From positions 850,310 through 914,309 of the forward strand of contig NZ_LMPZ01000002.1 in NCBI RefSeq assembly GCF_001424025.1: a stretch of 64,000 bases of DNA, in the 5' to 3' direction. Below, in pieces: positions 8,825 through 17,114 of this stretch. Below the pieces are notes generated by a model. That model searched no databases. It was not told where the DNA came from and saw nothing but the letters and a program-made list of their open reading frames with translations. This DNA is from Brevundimonas sp. Leaf363. GTDB lineage: Bacteria > Pseudomonadota > Alphaproteobacteria > Caulobacterales > Caulobacteraceae. Positions within the stretch are counted from its first letter, which is position 1. Every line of letters begins with the position of its first letter. A program made the translations under genes and the position numbers.

Positions 8825-9153
8825 TGGAACACGTCGATCCCACCGTCTTTCGTCTGGCCATCTTCGTGCTGGCGATCTTCGTCGGCTACTACGTCGTCTG
8901 GTCGGTGACGCCGGCGCTGCACACGCCGCTGATGGCGGTGACCAACGCCATTTCGTCTGTGATCATCGTCGGCGGTCTGATCGCGGCCGCGGCGGCGTCA
9001 AGCGACGGCGGCTGGGTCGCCAAGGCGGCGGGCGTGGCGGCCGTGACCCTGGCCAGCGTCAACATCTTCGGCGGCTTCATGGTCACGCGACGGATGCTGG
9101 CCATGTACAAGAAGAAGGAACGGCCCAAGCCAGCAGCCGACGCCAAGGCATGA
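8824..9153 (+). CDS. pntAB: NAD(P) transhydrogenase subunit alpha part 2 (membrane)
   Basis: A 109-residue membrane component of the split transhydrogenase alpha subunit. Hydrophobic helices are visible around residues 10-30, 40-62 and 68-92 (FRLAIFVLAIFVGYYVVWSV, AISSVIIVGGLIAAAAA, AAVTLASVNIFGGFMVT), ending in a basic tail. Together with the membrane part of PntB it forms the proton channel. It is coupled by overlap to pntAA upstream and to the small membrane gene downstream (ATGA at 9150). Confidence 0.93.
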   Translation: MEHVDPTVFRLAIFVLAIFVGYYVVWSVTPALHTPLMAVTNAISSVIIVGGLIAAAAASSDGGWVAKAAGVAAVTLASVNIFGGFMVTRRMLAMYKKKERPKPAADAKA

Positions 9154-9431
9154 TGCTGGCGGCGCCCGAAATCGCCGTGCTGGGGTCCTGGGCCGCGACC
9201 GGCCTGGGGCTGGGGCTGTGGATGTGGGGCTGGGTCGCCGAGCGCCACCCGATCCGCAAGCAGCGTCTGCAGGACAGCGGCATCGTGCTGCTGTTCGCCG
9301 GAATCCTGACCCGCGTGGTGACAAAGGATCAGGCGTTCGGCGTCTGGGACTGGTTCCTGCTGTTCGTCAGCCCGCTCTTCATGGCCGCCGCCCTGTGGCG
9401 CCTGACGCGCACCGAGACGCCCAAGCCGTGA
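9150..9431 (+). CDS. Small membrane protein of unknown function inside the pnt operon
   Basis: A 93-residue protein that I do not recognise. It has three probable hydrophobic segments (about 10-28 with GLGLGLWMWGW, 43-58 and 66-84 with FLLFVSPLFMAAALW) and a short charged linker RHPIRKQRLQDS. The start overlaps the stop of pntAB as ATGA; a second ATG follows directly at 9153. pntB begins 25 bases after its stop. Its position between the two membrane subunits suggests a role in assembling or modulating the transhydrogenase, but this is inference from position only. The reading frame is intact with normal codon use. Confidence 0.7.
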   Translation: MMLAAPEIAVLGSWAATGLGLGLWMWGWVAERHPIRKQRLQDSGIVLLFAGILTRVVTKDQAFGVWDWFLLFVSPLFMAAALWRLTRTETPKP

Positions 9432-9456
9432 TGATGGCCAAGGGGGAGACTGCCCA

Positions 9457-10875
9457 ATGAACGCATCGATCGCGGCCCTGGCCTATCTGGCGTCGGGGGT
9501 GTTGTTCATCCTCAGCCTGCGCGGCCTGTCCAGCCCGGAGACCAGCCGGCAGGGCAACACCTTCGGCATGATCGGCATGGCCATCGCGGTGGGCGTGACC
9601 CTGCTGACGCTGTGGGGATCCGGCACGCTGGACCTGATGACGGCCGGCCTGATCGTGGGCGGTGTGGTCGTGGGCGGCGGGGCCGGCGCCCTGATCGCCG
9701 GGCGGGTGCAGATGACGCAGATGCCGCAGCTGGTCGCCGCCTTCCACAGCCTGGTCGGCCTGGCCGCCTGCCTGGTGGCCGTGGGCGCCGTCTACGCGCC
9801 GGGCGCGTTCGGCATCGCGGACGGCGCCGGCGGCATCAAAGTCCAGTCGATCATCGAACTGGCGCTGGGCGTCGCCATCGGCGCCATCACCTTCACCGGC
9901 TCGGTGATCGCCTTCGCCAAGCTGAACGGCAACATGAGCGGTGCGCCGATCCTCCTGCCGGCGCGCCACCTGATCAATATCGGTCTGGCGCTGGCGCTGG
10001 TGCTGCTGATCGGCATTCTGGTCGGGTCGGGCGGAACGGCGACCTGGGCCTTCTGGGGCGTGTTCGCGCTCAGCCTGGTCCTCGGCGCGACCCTGATCAT
10101 CCCCATCGGCGGGGCGGACATGCCGGTCGTGGTGTCCATGCTGAACAGCTATTCCGGCTGGGCCGCGGCGGCGCTGGGCTTCACACTTGAGAATGTGGCC
10201 CTGATCATCACCGGGGCGCTGGTCGGCTCGTCCGGCGCGATCCTCAGCTACATCATGTGCAAGGCGATGAACCGCAGCTTCATCTCCGTGATCCTGGGCG
10301 GCTTCGGCGGCGACGCTGCGGCGGCGGGCGGCGGCGGGACGGTCGAGACGCGGCCGGTCAAGCAGGGCTCGGCCGAGGACGCGGCCTTCATCATGAAGAA
10401 CGCCTCCAAGGTCATCATCGTCCCCGGCTACGGCATGGCGGTGGCCCAAGCCCAGCACGCGTTGCGGGAGATGGCCGACAAGCTGAAGGAAGAGGGCGTG
10501 GAGGTGAAATACGCCATCCATCCCGTCGCCGGCCGCATGCCCGGCCACATGAACGTGCTGCTGGCCGAGGCCAACGTTCCCTATGACGAGGTGTTCGAGC
10601 TGGAGGACATCAACGCCGAGTTCGCCGCCTGCGACGTCGCCTTCGTCATCGGCGCCAACGACGTCACCAACCCCGCCGCCAAGACCGACCCGCAGTCGCC
10701 CATCTACGGCATGCCGGTGCTGGACGTGGAAAAGGCCGGCACGGTGCTGTTCATCAAGCGCGGCATGGCGGCGGGCTATGCCGGGGTCGAGAACGAGCTG
10801 TTCTTCCGCGACAACACCATGATGCTGTTCGCCGACGCCAAGAAGATGGTCGAGGGGATCGTGAAGGGGCTGTGA
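9457..10875 (+). CDS. pntB: NAD(P) transhydrogenase subunit beta
   Basis: A 472-residue beta subunit: about nine membrane helices (residues 1-270) followed by the NADP(H)-binding domain III. Family marks in domain III are VIIVPGYGMAVAQAQHALRE, IHPVAGRMPGHMNVLLAEA, VIGANDVTNPAA and the C-terminal FFRDNTMMLFADAKKM. GGGGGAG precedes the ATG. The TGA stop overlaps the GTG start of the cupin gene (GTGA), so the operon continues. It acts with PntAA and PntAB in the cytoplasmic membrane to supply NADPH. Confidence 0.95.
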   Translation: MNASIAALAYLASGVLFILSLRGLSSPETSRQGNTFGMIGMAIAVGVTLLTLWGSGTLDLMTAGLIVGGVVVGGGAGALIAGRVQMTQMPQLVAAFHSLVGLAACLVAVGAVYAPGAFGIADGAGGIKVQSIIELALGVAIGAITFTGSVIAFAKLNGNMSGAPILLPARHLINIGLALALVLLIGILVGSGGTATWAFWGVFALSLVLGATLIIPIGGADMPVVVSMLNSYSGWAAAALGFTLENVALIITGALVGSSGAILSYIMCKAMNRSFISVILGGFGGDAAAAGGGGTVETRPVKQGSAEDAAFIMKNASKVIIVPGYGMAVAQAQHALREMADKLKEEGVEVKYAIHPVAGRMPGHMNVLLAEANVPYDEVFELEDINAEFAACDVAFVIGANDVTNPAAKTDPQSPIYGMPVLDVEKAGTVLFIKRGMAAGYAGVENELFFRDNTMMLFADAKKMVEGIVKGL

Positions 10876-11306
10876 GCGACCGTCTCACTGCCGCCGAAGT
10901 CATCCGCGTTCTCGAGCTCAAGCCTCACCCCGAGGGCGGCCACTACCGTGAGACGTTCCGCGATCCGCGCGAGGTGGATGGGCGGTCGGTCGGGACGGCG
11001 ATCTACTATCTGCTGACGGCGGATGAGCGATCGCACTGGCATCATGTGGACGCGGCCGAGCTCTGGCATTTCTACGACGGAGCGCCGCTGGAGCTGGAGA
11101 TCGCCGATGCGGCGGGGCGGCGATGCGTGATGCTGGGGCCGGACCTTAAAACGGGGCAGAGACCGCAGGCGGTGGTGCCGACGGGCGCCTGGCAGGCGGC
11201 GCGGAGTCTGGGGGACTGGACGCTGGTAGGATGCACCGTGGCGCCGGGGTTCGACTTCGCCGGCTTCGCGATGGCGCCCGCCGGATGGTCGCCGAAGGAC
11301 AGCTAG
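10872..11306 (+). CDS. DUF985 (cupin_5) family protein
   Basis: A 144-residue single-domain cupin of the DUF985 family. Characteristic blocks are HPEGGHYRETFRD near residue 20, TAIYYLLTADERSHWHHVDA and ELWHFYDGAPLELEI, which contain the histidines and glutamates of the presumed metal or sugar pocket, and GCTVAPGFDFAGFAMA at the end. It starts at a GTG overlapping the pntB stop and is followed without a gap by the DUF1801 gene (TAG then ATG). Cupin_5 proteins are of uncertain function; coupling to pntB may only reflect tight packing. Confidence 0.85.
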   Translation: MSDRLTAAEVIRVLELKPHPEGGHYRETFRDPREVDGRSVGTAIYYLLTADERSHWHHVDAAELWHFYDGAPLELEIADAAGRRCVMLGPDLKTGQRPQAVVPTGAWQAARSLGDWTLVGCTVAPGFDFAGFAMAPAGWSPKDS

Positions 11307-11711
11307 ATGGCCGAACCCAAGACCCGCCCGACCGACGCCTCGGTTGAGGACTTCCTCGCCGCCGTCGAACCGGCCGGACGGCGAATGGATGCGCAGACGG
11401 TGTGCGCGGTGATGGGCGAGGTTTCGGGTTTGAAACCCGTGATGTGGGGGCCGTCGATCGTGGGGTTCGGCGCGACGATGATGTCAGGCAACGACTGGCC
11501 CGAGATCGCCTTCTCGCCGCGCAAGGCGAACCTGGTGCTCTATCTCGGCGACTTCGAGGGCCGAGAGTCGGCGGTGGCCAAGTTTGCCAAGGCCACGGCC
11601 AGCGTTGGCTGCGTCTACCTGACTCGCCTGTCGCCCGACGACGGTCTGGTGCTGCGCGAGGCGTGCGAGAAGGCGCTGGCGGCGACGCGGGCGGGCAAGC
11701 TCGACGGCTAG
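11307..11711 (+). CDS. DUF1801 domain-containing protein
   Basis: A 134-residue soluble protein of the DUF1801 (YdhG-like) fold. The pattern is an N-terminal helix, then VMWGPSIVGFGATMMSGNDW and FSPRKANLVLYLGDFEG, then a C-terminal helical pair ending in LREACEKALAATRAG. The start codon follows the stop of the cupin gene directly. The biochemical role is not established for this family. It is probably the last gene of the pnt transcript, as 68 bases separate it from the acyltransferase gene. Confidence 0.8.
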   Translation: MAEPKTRPTDASVEDFLAAVEPAGRRMDAQTVCAVMGEVSGLKPVMWGPSIVGFGATMMSGNDWPEIAFSPRKANLVLYLGDFEGRESAVAKFAKATASVGCVYLTRLSPDDGLVLREACEKALAATRAGKLDG

Positions 11712-11779
11712 CGCCCCTTTTCACAGCCGCGTGATGCGCCCCGTATCCGGATTGAAATGAACGCGCTAAGGCGTCGCGC

Positions 11780-12889
11780 ATGACGGTCGCGACGCATCGG
11801 TTTCAGGCGCTGGACAGCCTTCGGGGCTTGTGCGCGCTGATGGTGGTTCTGTTCCACCTGCCGATCGCCAGCCATTTCCGGCATTGGGGCGTGGTCCAGC
11901 ACGGCTATCTGTTCGTGGACTTCTTTTTTGTGCTGTCAGGCTTCGTCATGGCGCACAGCTATGGCGGGCGGATCGCCACAATCGGCGATGCCCTGCGCTT
12001 CTTCGGGCGGCGGTGGGGGCGGGTGTGGCCGCTGCACGTCGTGATCCTGCTTGCCTTTGTGGCGATCGAACTGACGCGGGTCTGGCTGGACTTCGACACG
12101 GTGACGCCGTTCACGCGCGACCGCATCCCTGAGGCCATCGTCAGCAACCTGTTCCTTGTCCAGGCCTTGGGCCTGCACGACAGCCTGACGTGGAACGGGC
12201 CGGCGTGGTCGATCTCGGTGGAGCTGGCGGCCTATGCGGTGTTCGCCGCCATCCTGCTGTTCGCGCCGAAGCGGTTCGGATGGATCGCGGCGGCCATCGC
12301 CGTTGTAGGGGCGGTGGTCGTGGTCAGCCTCGCGCCGCGCTGGATGAACACCACCTACAATTACGGCCTGGCGCGGGCCCTGTGCGGCTTCTTCATCGGG
12401 ACGCTGACATACCGCGCGTGGAAGGCCTGGCCGGCACCTCATGCGCCGTGGATCCAGGGCGCGGCGGCGCTGGCGGCGTTGATCTTCGTCGGCTTCGTGA
12501 CCGGACCGGCGACGGTGCTGGCGCCGGCGGTGTTCGCACTGTCGGTCTGGGCGTTCGCGCAGGAGAAAGGGCCTGTGACGCGCGCGCTGAAGATCAGGCC
12601 GCTGCTGGCGCTGGGGACGTGGTCCTATTCGATCTACATGAACCACATGCTGGTGATCATCCTGATGATGATATGGGCGCGCAAGCAGGACGGGCTGATC
12701 GACGGGCGCGCGATCGACCTGGGCTCGGTTTGGCTGAATGATCTGGCCGCGATCGGTGTTCTGGCGACCATCGTGGGGCTGTCGGCCCTGACGTTCCGCT
12801 TCATCGAGACGCCGGGACGCCGGGCGTTCAACCGTTGGATCGACCGCTTCCCCCCGCGCGGACGCGTCGAGACCTTGGCGGTGGTCTAG
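11780..12889 (+). CDS. Acyltransferase 3 family membrane protein (OafA/YrhL type)
   Basis: A 369-residue membrane-bound O-acyltransferase. Residues 5-22 read HRFQALDSLRGLCALMVVLF, the classical N-terminal block with the conserved Arg and active-site His (VVLFH), followed by FFFVLSGFVMAH. About ten hydrophobic helices continue to TFRFIETPGRRAFNRW at the end. Such enzymes acetylate or succinylate surface sugars from the periplasmic face. The target is unknown; the nearest polysaccharide genes are 27 kb away, so a link to them is only possible. It ends overlapping the convergent VOC gene by four bases. Confidence 0.85.
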   Translation: MTVATHRFQALDSLRGLCALMVVLFHLPIASHFRHWGVVQHGYLFVDFFFVLSGFVMAHSYGGRIATIGDALRFFGRRWGRVWPLHVVILLAFVAIELTRVWLDFDTVTPFTRDRIPEAIVSNLFLVQALGLHDSLTWNGPAWSISVELAAYAVFAAILLFAPKRFGWIAAAIAVVGAVVVVSLAPRWMNTTYNYGLARALCGFFIGTLTYRAWKAWPAPHAPWIQGAAALAALIFVGFVTGPATVLAPAVFALSVWAFAQEKGPVTRALKIRPLLALGTWSYSIYMNHMLVIILMMIWARKQDGLIDGRAIDLGSVWLNDLAAIGVLATIVGLSALTFRFIETPGRRAFNRWIDRFPPRGRVETLAVV

Positions 12890-13227
12890 GTCTCCGACCA
12901 GACCGCCAGTTCGGTGCCGTCGGGGTCCTTGAAATGAAAGCGTCGGCCGCCGGGGAATGTGAAGATCGGCCGGACGATCAGCCCGCCGGCCGCCTCGACC
13001 GACTTCAGCATGGCCTCGAGGTCGTGGGCGTAGAGGACAGGCAGGGGCGCGCGGGGACGCTCGGCCGGATCGGCGTCGAAGCCGCCGTCCAGACCTTGGT
13101 TGAAGGCAGCGTAGGTCGGGCCGTAGTCGACGAAGGTCCAGCCGAATGCGTCGCCGTAGAAACGCTTGGACGCCTCGGTCGCGCCGGAGGGCAGCTCCAG
13201 ATAGTCCAGCTTTCCGTCCTCGCGCAT
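12886..13227 (-). CDS. VOC family (glyoxalase/bleomycin-resistance fold) protein
   Basis: A 113-residue single-domain vicinal-oxygen-chelate protein. It begins MREDGKLDYLELPSGATEAS, with KRFYGDAFGWTFVDYG in the first beta-alpha-beta-beta-beta unit and FHFKDPDGTELAVWSE at the C-terminus, the usual location of the last metal ligand Glu. The ATG at 13227 is preceded by GGAGGG; a longer frame to 13263 lacks such a signal. Substrate unknown. A Fur-like motif lies about 60 bases upstream. Confidence 0.85.
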   Translation of the reverse strand: MREDGKLDYLELPSGATEASKRFYGDAFGWTFVDYGPTYAAFNQGLDGGFDADPAERPRAPLPVLYAHDLEAMLKSVEAAGGLIVRPIFTFPGGRRFHFKDPDGTELAVWSET

Positions 13228-13285
13228 GCATCCCTCCGTCGTGCGTCCACGCAACGCTTGCACAGGGCGCCGGATCGCGCAAACC

Positions 13286-13307
13286 TGCGACTGGTTCGCA
13301 TTTGCGA
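13286..13307. promoter_or_regulatory. Fur-box-like inverted repeat (TGCGA-N5-TCGCA-TTTGCGA)
   Basis: TGCGA at 13286-13290 and TCGCA at 13296-13300 form an inverted repeat, followed by a third half-site TTTGCGA. This resembles the hexamer-repeat Fur boxes of Caulobacterales. It lies in the 142-base gap between purK and the VOC gene. The only gene it could control is the VOC gene on the minus strand; on the plus strand it is followed by a short frame starting ATGATTGTGCTGTG that resembles no protein I know. Confidence 0.3.
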
Positions 13308-13369
13308 GGTTGGTGATGATTGTGCTGTGTTCGGCCGCCTGTCTGCTGGCGGCCCTACGTCAAAACGCG

Positions 13370-14461
13370 TCAGTCGGCGACGGGCGGCAGGATGCGGTTG
13401 ACGTGCGCCATCTTGCGGCCCCGCCGTGCTTCAACCTTGCCGTAGAGATGCAGGCGCGTGTCGGCGCGCCCCGCCAGTCGCGACCACCGGTCGACCTCTG
13501 ATCCCAGCAGGTTCGTCATTTCGATTCGGGCGTGAGCAGCGGTGGGGCCCAGCGGCCAACCGGCGATGGCGCGAACGTGCTGTTCGAACTGGTCGCAGAC
13601 GCAGCCGTCCTGGGTCCAGTGGCCGGTGTTGTGGACGCGCGGGGCGATCTCATTGACCAGCAGGCGGTCGCCCAGGTCGAACAGCTCGACACCCAGGACG
13701 CCGACGTAGTCCAGGCCGTCCAGGATGGCGCGGGCGATGCGCTTGGCCCGGCGCTGGGTTGCGGCGTCGGTGACGGCGGGGGCGACGGTGGTGCGCAGGA
13801 TCCCGCCCGCATGGGTGTTCTCGCCCAGCGGATAGACGGCGACCTTTCCGTCCCACCCACGCGCGCAGATGACCGACAACTCGCGTTGGAATGGGGCGCG
13901 GGCTTCCAGGATGGCGGGACGCTCGCCGATGGCGGCGAAGGCGTGCGCGGCCTCGGACGCCTTGCGGACCCAGACCTGGCCCTTGCCGTCATAGCCGTCG
14001 CGGCGGGTCTTCAGCAGGGCGGGGGCGCCCAGACGCTCCAAGCCGGCGACGATGTCGCCCGCGCTCTCGACAGCGACGAAATCGACCGTTCGGGCGCCGA
14101 CGGCGTTGAGGAAGGTCTTCTCGTCGACACGGTCCTGGGCGATGGCCAGGGCTGTCGGGCCGGGCGCCACCAGCGCGCCGCCGGCGGCCAGAGCCTCGAC
14201 GGCGGCGGCGGGCACGTTCTCGAACTCGAAGGTGACGACGTCGCAGACGCGGCCCATGACATTCAGCGCCGTCGGGTCGTCATAGGCGGCGACGATCTGG
14301 CCACGTGAGACACGTCCGGCCGGGCTGTTCTCCTCAGGATCGAGGACGACGACGTCGAAGCCGAGGCGCGATGCGGCCTGGCTGATCATGCGACCCAGCT
14401 GGCCGCCGCCCATGACGCCGATGGTGGCGCCTGGCTGAAGGGGCAGGCGCTCGTCCGCCAT
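13370..14461 (-). CDS. purK: N5-carboxyaminoimidazole ribonucleotide synthase
   Basis: A 363-residue ATP-grasp enzyme of purine synthesis that converts AIR, bicarbonate and ATP to N5-CAIR. Landmarks are GATIGVMGGGQLGRM at the N-terminus, LLKTRRDGYDGKGQ in the ATP-grasp domain, RELSVICARG, and LLVNEIAPRVHNTGHWTQDG with the Mg-binding acidic residues. The ATG at 14461 overlaps the stop of purE (ATGA), so the two are co-translated and act in sequence. Length is normal. Confidence 0.95.
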   Translation of the reverse strand: MADERLPLQPGATIGVMGGGQLGRMISQAASRLGFDVVVLDPEENSPAGRVSRGQIVAAYDDPTALNVMGRVCDVVTFEFENVPAAAVEALAAGGALVAPGPTALAIAQDRVDEKTFLNAVGARTVDFVAVESAGDIVAGLERLGAPALLKTRRDGYDGKGQVWVRKASEAAHAFAAIGERPAILEARAPFQRELSVICARGWDGKVAVYPLGENTHAGGILRTTVAPAVTDAATQRRAKRIARAILDGLDYVGVLGVELFDLGDRLLVNEIAPRVHNTGHWTQDGCVCDQFEQHVRAIAGWPLGPTAAHARIEMTNLLGSEVDRWSRLAGRADTRLHLYGKVEARRGRKMAHVNRILPPVAD

Positions 14462-14952
14462 CAGTCCTCGACCGTGTCGGAGACGGCGTCGGTCTGCGCC
14501 TGGCGGTAGGCGTCCAGCCGCTCGGCGACGCCAGTATCGCTCAAGGCCAGGATCTGGGCGGCCAGGATGCCGGCGTTCTTGGCCCCGGCCTCGCCGATGG
14601 CGACGGTGGCGACCGGCACGCCGCCGGGCATCTGGACAATCGACAGAAGGCTGTCGAGGCCGCTGAGGGCCTTGGACTGGACCGGCACGCCGATCACCGG
14701 CAGCGGCGTCATGGATGCGGCCATGCCCGGCAGGTGCGCTGCGCCGCCTGCGCCCGCGATGACGACCTTGAAGCCCTTCGTCTTGGCCGAGGCGGCGAAT
14801 TCGTAGAGGCGGGCGGGCGTGCGGTGGGCGCTGACGACCTGGGCGGACCAGGCCACGCCCAAGGCGTCGAGGGCCTCGGCGGCCAGTTTCATGGTCGGCC
14901 AGTCGGATCGACTGCCCATGATGATCGCCACTGGCGGCGTAGACGTCGCCAT
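14461..14952 (-). CDS. purE: 5-(carboxyamino)imidazole ribonucleotide mutase
   Basis: A 163-residue class I PurE, which moves the carboxyl group of N5-CAIR to give CAIR in purine synthesis. The motifs [33 protein letters not shown] and [17 protein letters not shown] cover the substrate pocket with the conserved His and Ser. It is the first gene of the purE-purK operon on the minus strand and is divergent from the diguanylate cyclase gene. Confidence 0.95.
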   Translation of the reverse strand: MATSTPPVAIIMGSRSDWPTMKLAAEALDALGVAWSAQVVSAHRTPARLYEFAASAKTKGFKVVIAGAGGAAHLPGMAASMTPLPVIGVPVQSKALSGLDSLLSIVQMPGGVPVATVAIGEAGAKNAGILAAQILALSDTGVAERLDAYRQAQTDAVSDTVED

Positions 14953-15068
14953 GTCGGCTCCCCCGTCGAAAGCGGCCGGTTACAGCAGGCGCGTTGCGCC
15001 CGCAACCAACGGCGTTAGCATCAGGCAAATCAGAGTCGCTCATCCCCGCTGCCGGAGACCCCAACGCC

Positions 15069-15647
15069 GTGAGCCTTTCGGCCGATCCAGAGCTGCGGGC
15101 CCCGGCGTTGCTGGCCGAGATCGAGCGCCTGCGCGCCGAGGTCGAGACCCTGCGCGCGCGCGCCGAGGCGGCGGAGGCGGCGGCCGATCACGACGTGCTG
15201 ACGCCGGCGTTGAACCGCCGCGGCTTCGTCGCCGTGATGACGCGGACGATGGCCTATTGCGATCGCTACAAGGCGCCGGCCAGCCTGCTGTACCTAGACC
15301 TGGACGGGTTCAAGGCGGTCAACGACGGCCTTGGGCATGCGGCCGGGGACGCCGCACTGGTCCATGTCGCCCGGCTGCTGCTCGACAATGTGCGCGCCGC
15401 CGATGCGGTCGGCCGTCTGGGAGGTGACGAGTTCGCGTTGCTGTTGCAGAACGCCGGGCCGGATGAGGGGCGCGAAAAGGCGCGGCGGCTGACTGAGGCG
15501 CTGAAGGCCGAGCCCTTCGAATGGCAGGGTCAGCCGACCTCGCTGGCCGGCTCGTTCGGCGTCAGGGGCTATGTCGGCCAGACGGATCCCGAGGCCTGGC
15601 TGGCGGAGGCGGACGCGGCGATGTGGGTGCGAAAGCGGGGCCGCTAG
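15069..15647 (+). CDS. Diguanylate cyclase (GGDEF domain) with N-terminal coiled coil
   Basis: A 192-residue protein that should make cyclic di-GMP from two GTP. An N-terminal coiled coil (about 10-45, AEIERLRAEVETLRARAEAAE) is followed by a GGDEF domain. The active site GRLGGDEFALLL is intact, and RAAD five residues before it is a complete inhibitory I-site, so product feedback is expected. There is no membrane or sensor domain. I start at GTG 15069, with GGAGA about ten bases upstream; a TTG at 14994 would add 25 unconserved residues. It is divergent from purE. It resembles the coiled-coil cyclases of Caulobacter (DgcB type), but I do not claim orthology. Confidence 0.88.
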   Translation: MSLSADPELRAPALLAEIERLRAEVETLRARAEAAEAAADHDVLTPALNRRGFVAVMTRTMAYCDRYKAPASLLYLDLDGFKAVNDGLGHAAGDAALVHVARLLLDNVRAADAVGRLGGDEFALLLQNAGPDEGREKARRLTEALKAEPFEWQGQPTSLAGSFGVRGYVGQTDPEAWLAEADAAMWVRKRGR

Positions 15648-15679
15648 CGTCGCTGTCCGCCCAAGCGGCGGTGCGATGA

Positions 15680-15919
15680 TCAGGCGATGATGTCCGGCAG
15701 GATGCGGCCCTCGATCTTCACGATTTCGTCCTTGAGGGTCAGCTTCTTGCGTTTCAGGCGCGCGATCATCAGCTGATCCGGGATCGGCATGTGGCCCAGG
15801 GCTTCGATCGAGGCATCCAGGTCGGCGTGCTCCATGCGCAATGCGGTCAGCCGCTGTTGCAGGGCGCGGTCCTGATCTTCGGCGTGGGGATCGTCGTCAT
15901 TCATGGGCGTATCGACCAT
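15680..15919 (-). CDS. DUF465 (YdcH) family small protein
   Basis: A 79-residue helical protein of the DUF465/YdcH family, recognised from the pattern ALRMEHADLDASIEALG followed by IARLKRKKLTLKDEIVKIE. Such proteins form a short antiparallel helical hairpin; their function is unknown. A second ATG six codons in (15904) is possible. It is followed on the same strand, upstream, by the TIGR02444-ubiX pair, and a paralogue lies at 17115-17288. Confidence 0.85.
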   Translation of the reverse strand: MVDTPMNDDDPHAEDQDRALQQRLTALRMEHADLDASIEALGHMPIPDQLMIARLKRKKLTLKDEIVKIEGRILPDIIA

Positions 15920-15932
15920 AGCTCAGCCGGAA

Positions 15933-16397
15933 TCAGGCCGGAAGACGCTGGGCCAGCGAAACCAGCGTCGGGCGCGGTGTCGTTTCGCCCCACAGCCGGG
16001 CGGCGCGGACCATCAGGGCGACGCTGTCGGTGGCCGGACCCGGCGTGGGCGCAGCCTCCGTGGCCAGGGCGTCCAGAAGGGCGCGCTCGGCGGCCAGTTC
16101 AACACCCTTGATGCGGTCACGCACGGACAGACGCGGTTCGTCCGCCATGTCAGGCACGGGTTTCTTCAGCGTGCGCCTGACCGCGCGCAGAGGCGACAGT
16201 GTTGCGGTCTCCCAGGCGCGAGCGATGTCGACGGCCGCCTCGACTGTCTCGTCATCGACGTAGCCTCTCCCGGCGGCCCACGCCGCCCAGAGGGTCAGGC
16301 AGACCTGCTGACCGTGGCGCTCCTGAAGCTCCAGGCACAGGCGCGCCGTCTCCTCGTCGCGGTAGGCGGCGATGGCCCAATCCCACAGAGCGGTCAC
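15933..16397 (-). CDS. TIGR02444 (DUF2390) family protein
   Basis: A 154-residue soluble, mostly helical protein. The N-terminus LWDWAIAAYRDEETARLCLE and the block CLTLWAAWAAGRG match the TIGR02444 family. Its start overlaps the ubiX stop by four bases (ATGA), so it is co-translated with UbiX. No catalytic motif is visible and the function is unknown; in other proteobacteria members also lie beside unrelated housekeeping genes. Confidence 0.75.
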   Translation of the reverse strand: MTALWDWAIAAYRDEETARLCLELQERHGQQVCLTLWAAWAAGRGYVDDETVEAAVDIARAWETATLSPLRAVRRTLKKPVPDMADEPRLSVRDRIKGVELAAERALLDALATEAAPTPGPATDSVALMVRAARLWGETTPRPTLVSLAQRLPA

Positions 16398-16999
16398 GAT
16401 GGCTGCAATCCGCTCCAGCGCTTCACCGGCCGCCAGTCCAGGCCGAACAGGTCCAGCGCCCGACCGACCGATTGGTCGATGATTTCCTCGACCGATCCCG
16501 GGCGAGCGTAAAGCGCGGGCAGGGGCGGGGCGATGACGGCGCCCATCTCCGCCAGGGCGGTCATGGTGCGCAGGTGGCCCAGGTGCAGCGGCGTCTCCCG
16601 CACCATCAGCACCAGCGGGCGCCTCTCCTTCAGCGTAACGTCGGCGGCTCGGGTCAGCAGGGACGAGGTCACGCCGGTGGCGATCTCGCTCATCGTGCGA
16701 ACCGAGCAGGGCGCGACGATCATCCCGCGCGTGCGGAAGGATCCGGAGGCGATGGTGGCGCCCACATCGGCCAGCTTGTGAACCACCGAAGCCTTGGCCG
16801 AGAGCTGGTCGGGTGTGAAATCCGTCTCCTGCGACAATGTGAGCAGGGCGGCCTTTGTCACGACGAGGTGGGTCTCAAGCCCCAGCTCGCTGAGCGCCTC
16901 AAGTGCGCGCACGCCATAGGCCACGCCGGAAGCGCCTGAAATCCCGACGATGATGCGGTTATCGGAAATGGATACGGCTCCGTTCACATCTTCGGCCAT
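16394..16999 (-). CDS. ubiX: Flavin prenyltransferase UbiX
   Basis: A 201-residue enzyme that prenylates FMN to make the cofactor of the UbiD decarboxylase in ubiquinone synthesis. Recognisable blocks are IIVGISGASGVAYGVRALEA (FMN phosphate site), LVVTKAALLTL, MIVAPCSVRTMSEIATGVTSS and LVLMVRETPLHLGHLRTM. The ATG at 16999 gives the usual short leader before the flavodoxin-like fold. It is first in a two-gene unit with the TIGR02444 gene. ubiD is not in the window. Confidence 0.93.
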   Translation of the reverse strand: MAEDVNGAVSISDNRIIVGISGASGVAYGVRALEALSELGLETHLVVTKAALLTLSQETDFTPDQLSAKASVVHKLADVGATIASGSFRTRGMIVAPCSVRTMSEIATGVTSSLLTRAADVTLKERRPLVLMVRETPLHLGHLRTMTALAEMGAVIAPPLPALYARPGSVEEIIDQSVGRALDLFGLDWRPVKRWSGLQPS

Positions 17000-17114
17000 T
17001 TTGGGCGTCAGCCTCTCGGGGTTCGGACGATCGGATGCGTCACGCGCTTGTGATTATTCAGCCGATCCATCCGGGCGTCTGACTACTGATCCCACAGCCA
17101 TGGAGGCGCAAGCC

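Noticed and set aside
13333..13354. GGCCGCC/GGCGGCC hairpin between purK and the VOC gene
   Set aside because: No T-tract on either strand and wrong position to terminate a named gene; common in GC-rich DNA.
13316..13501. Small plus-strand frame after the Fur-like box, considered as a bfd gene or its remnant
   Set aside because: The product lacks the four ferredoxin cysteines in order and mostly runs antisense to purK, so it was not called.
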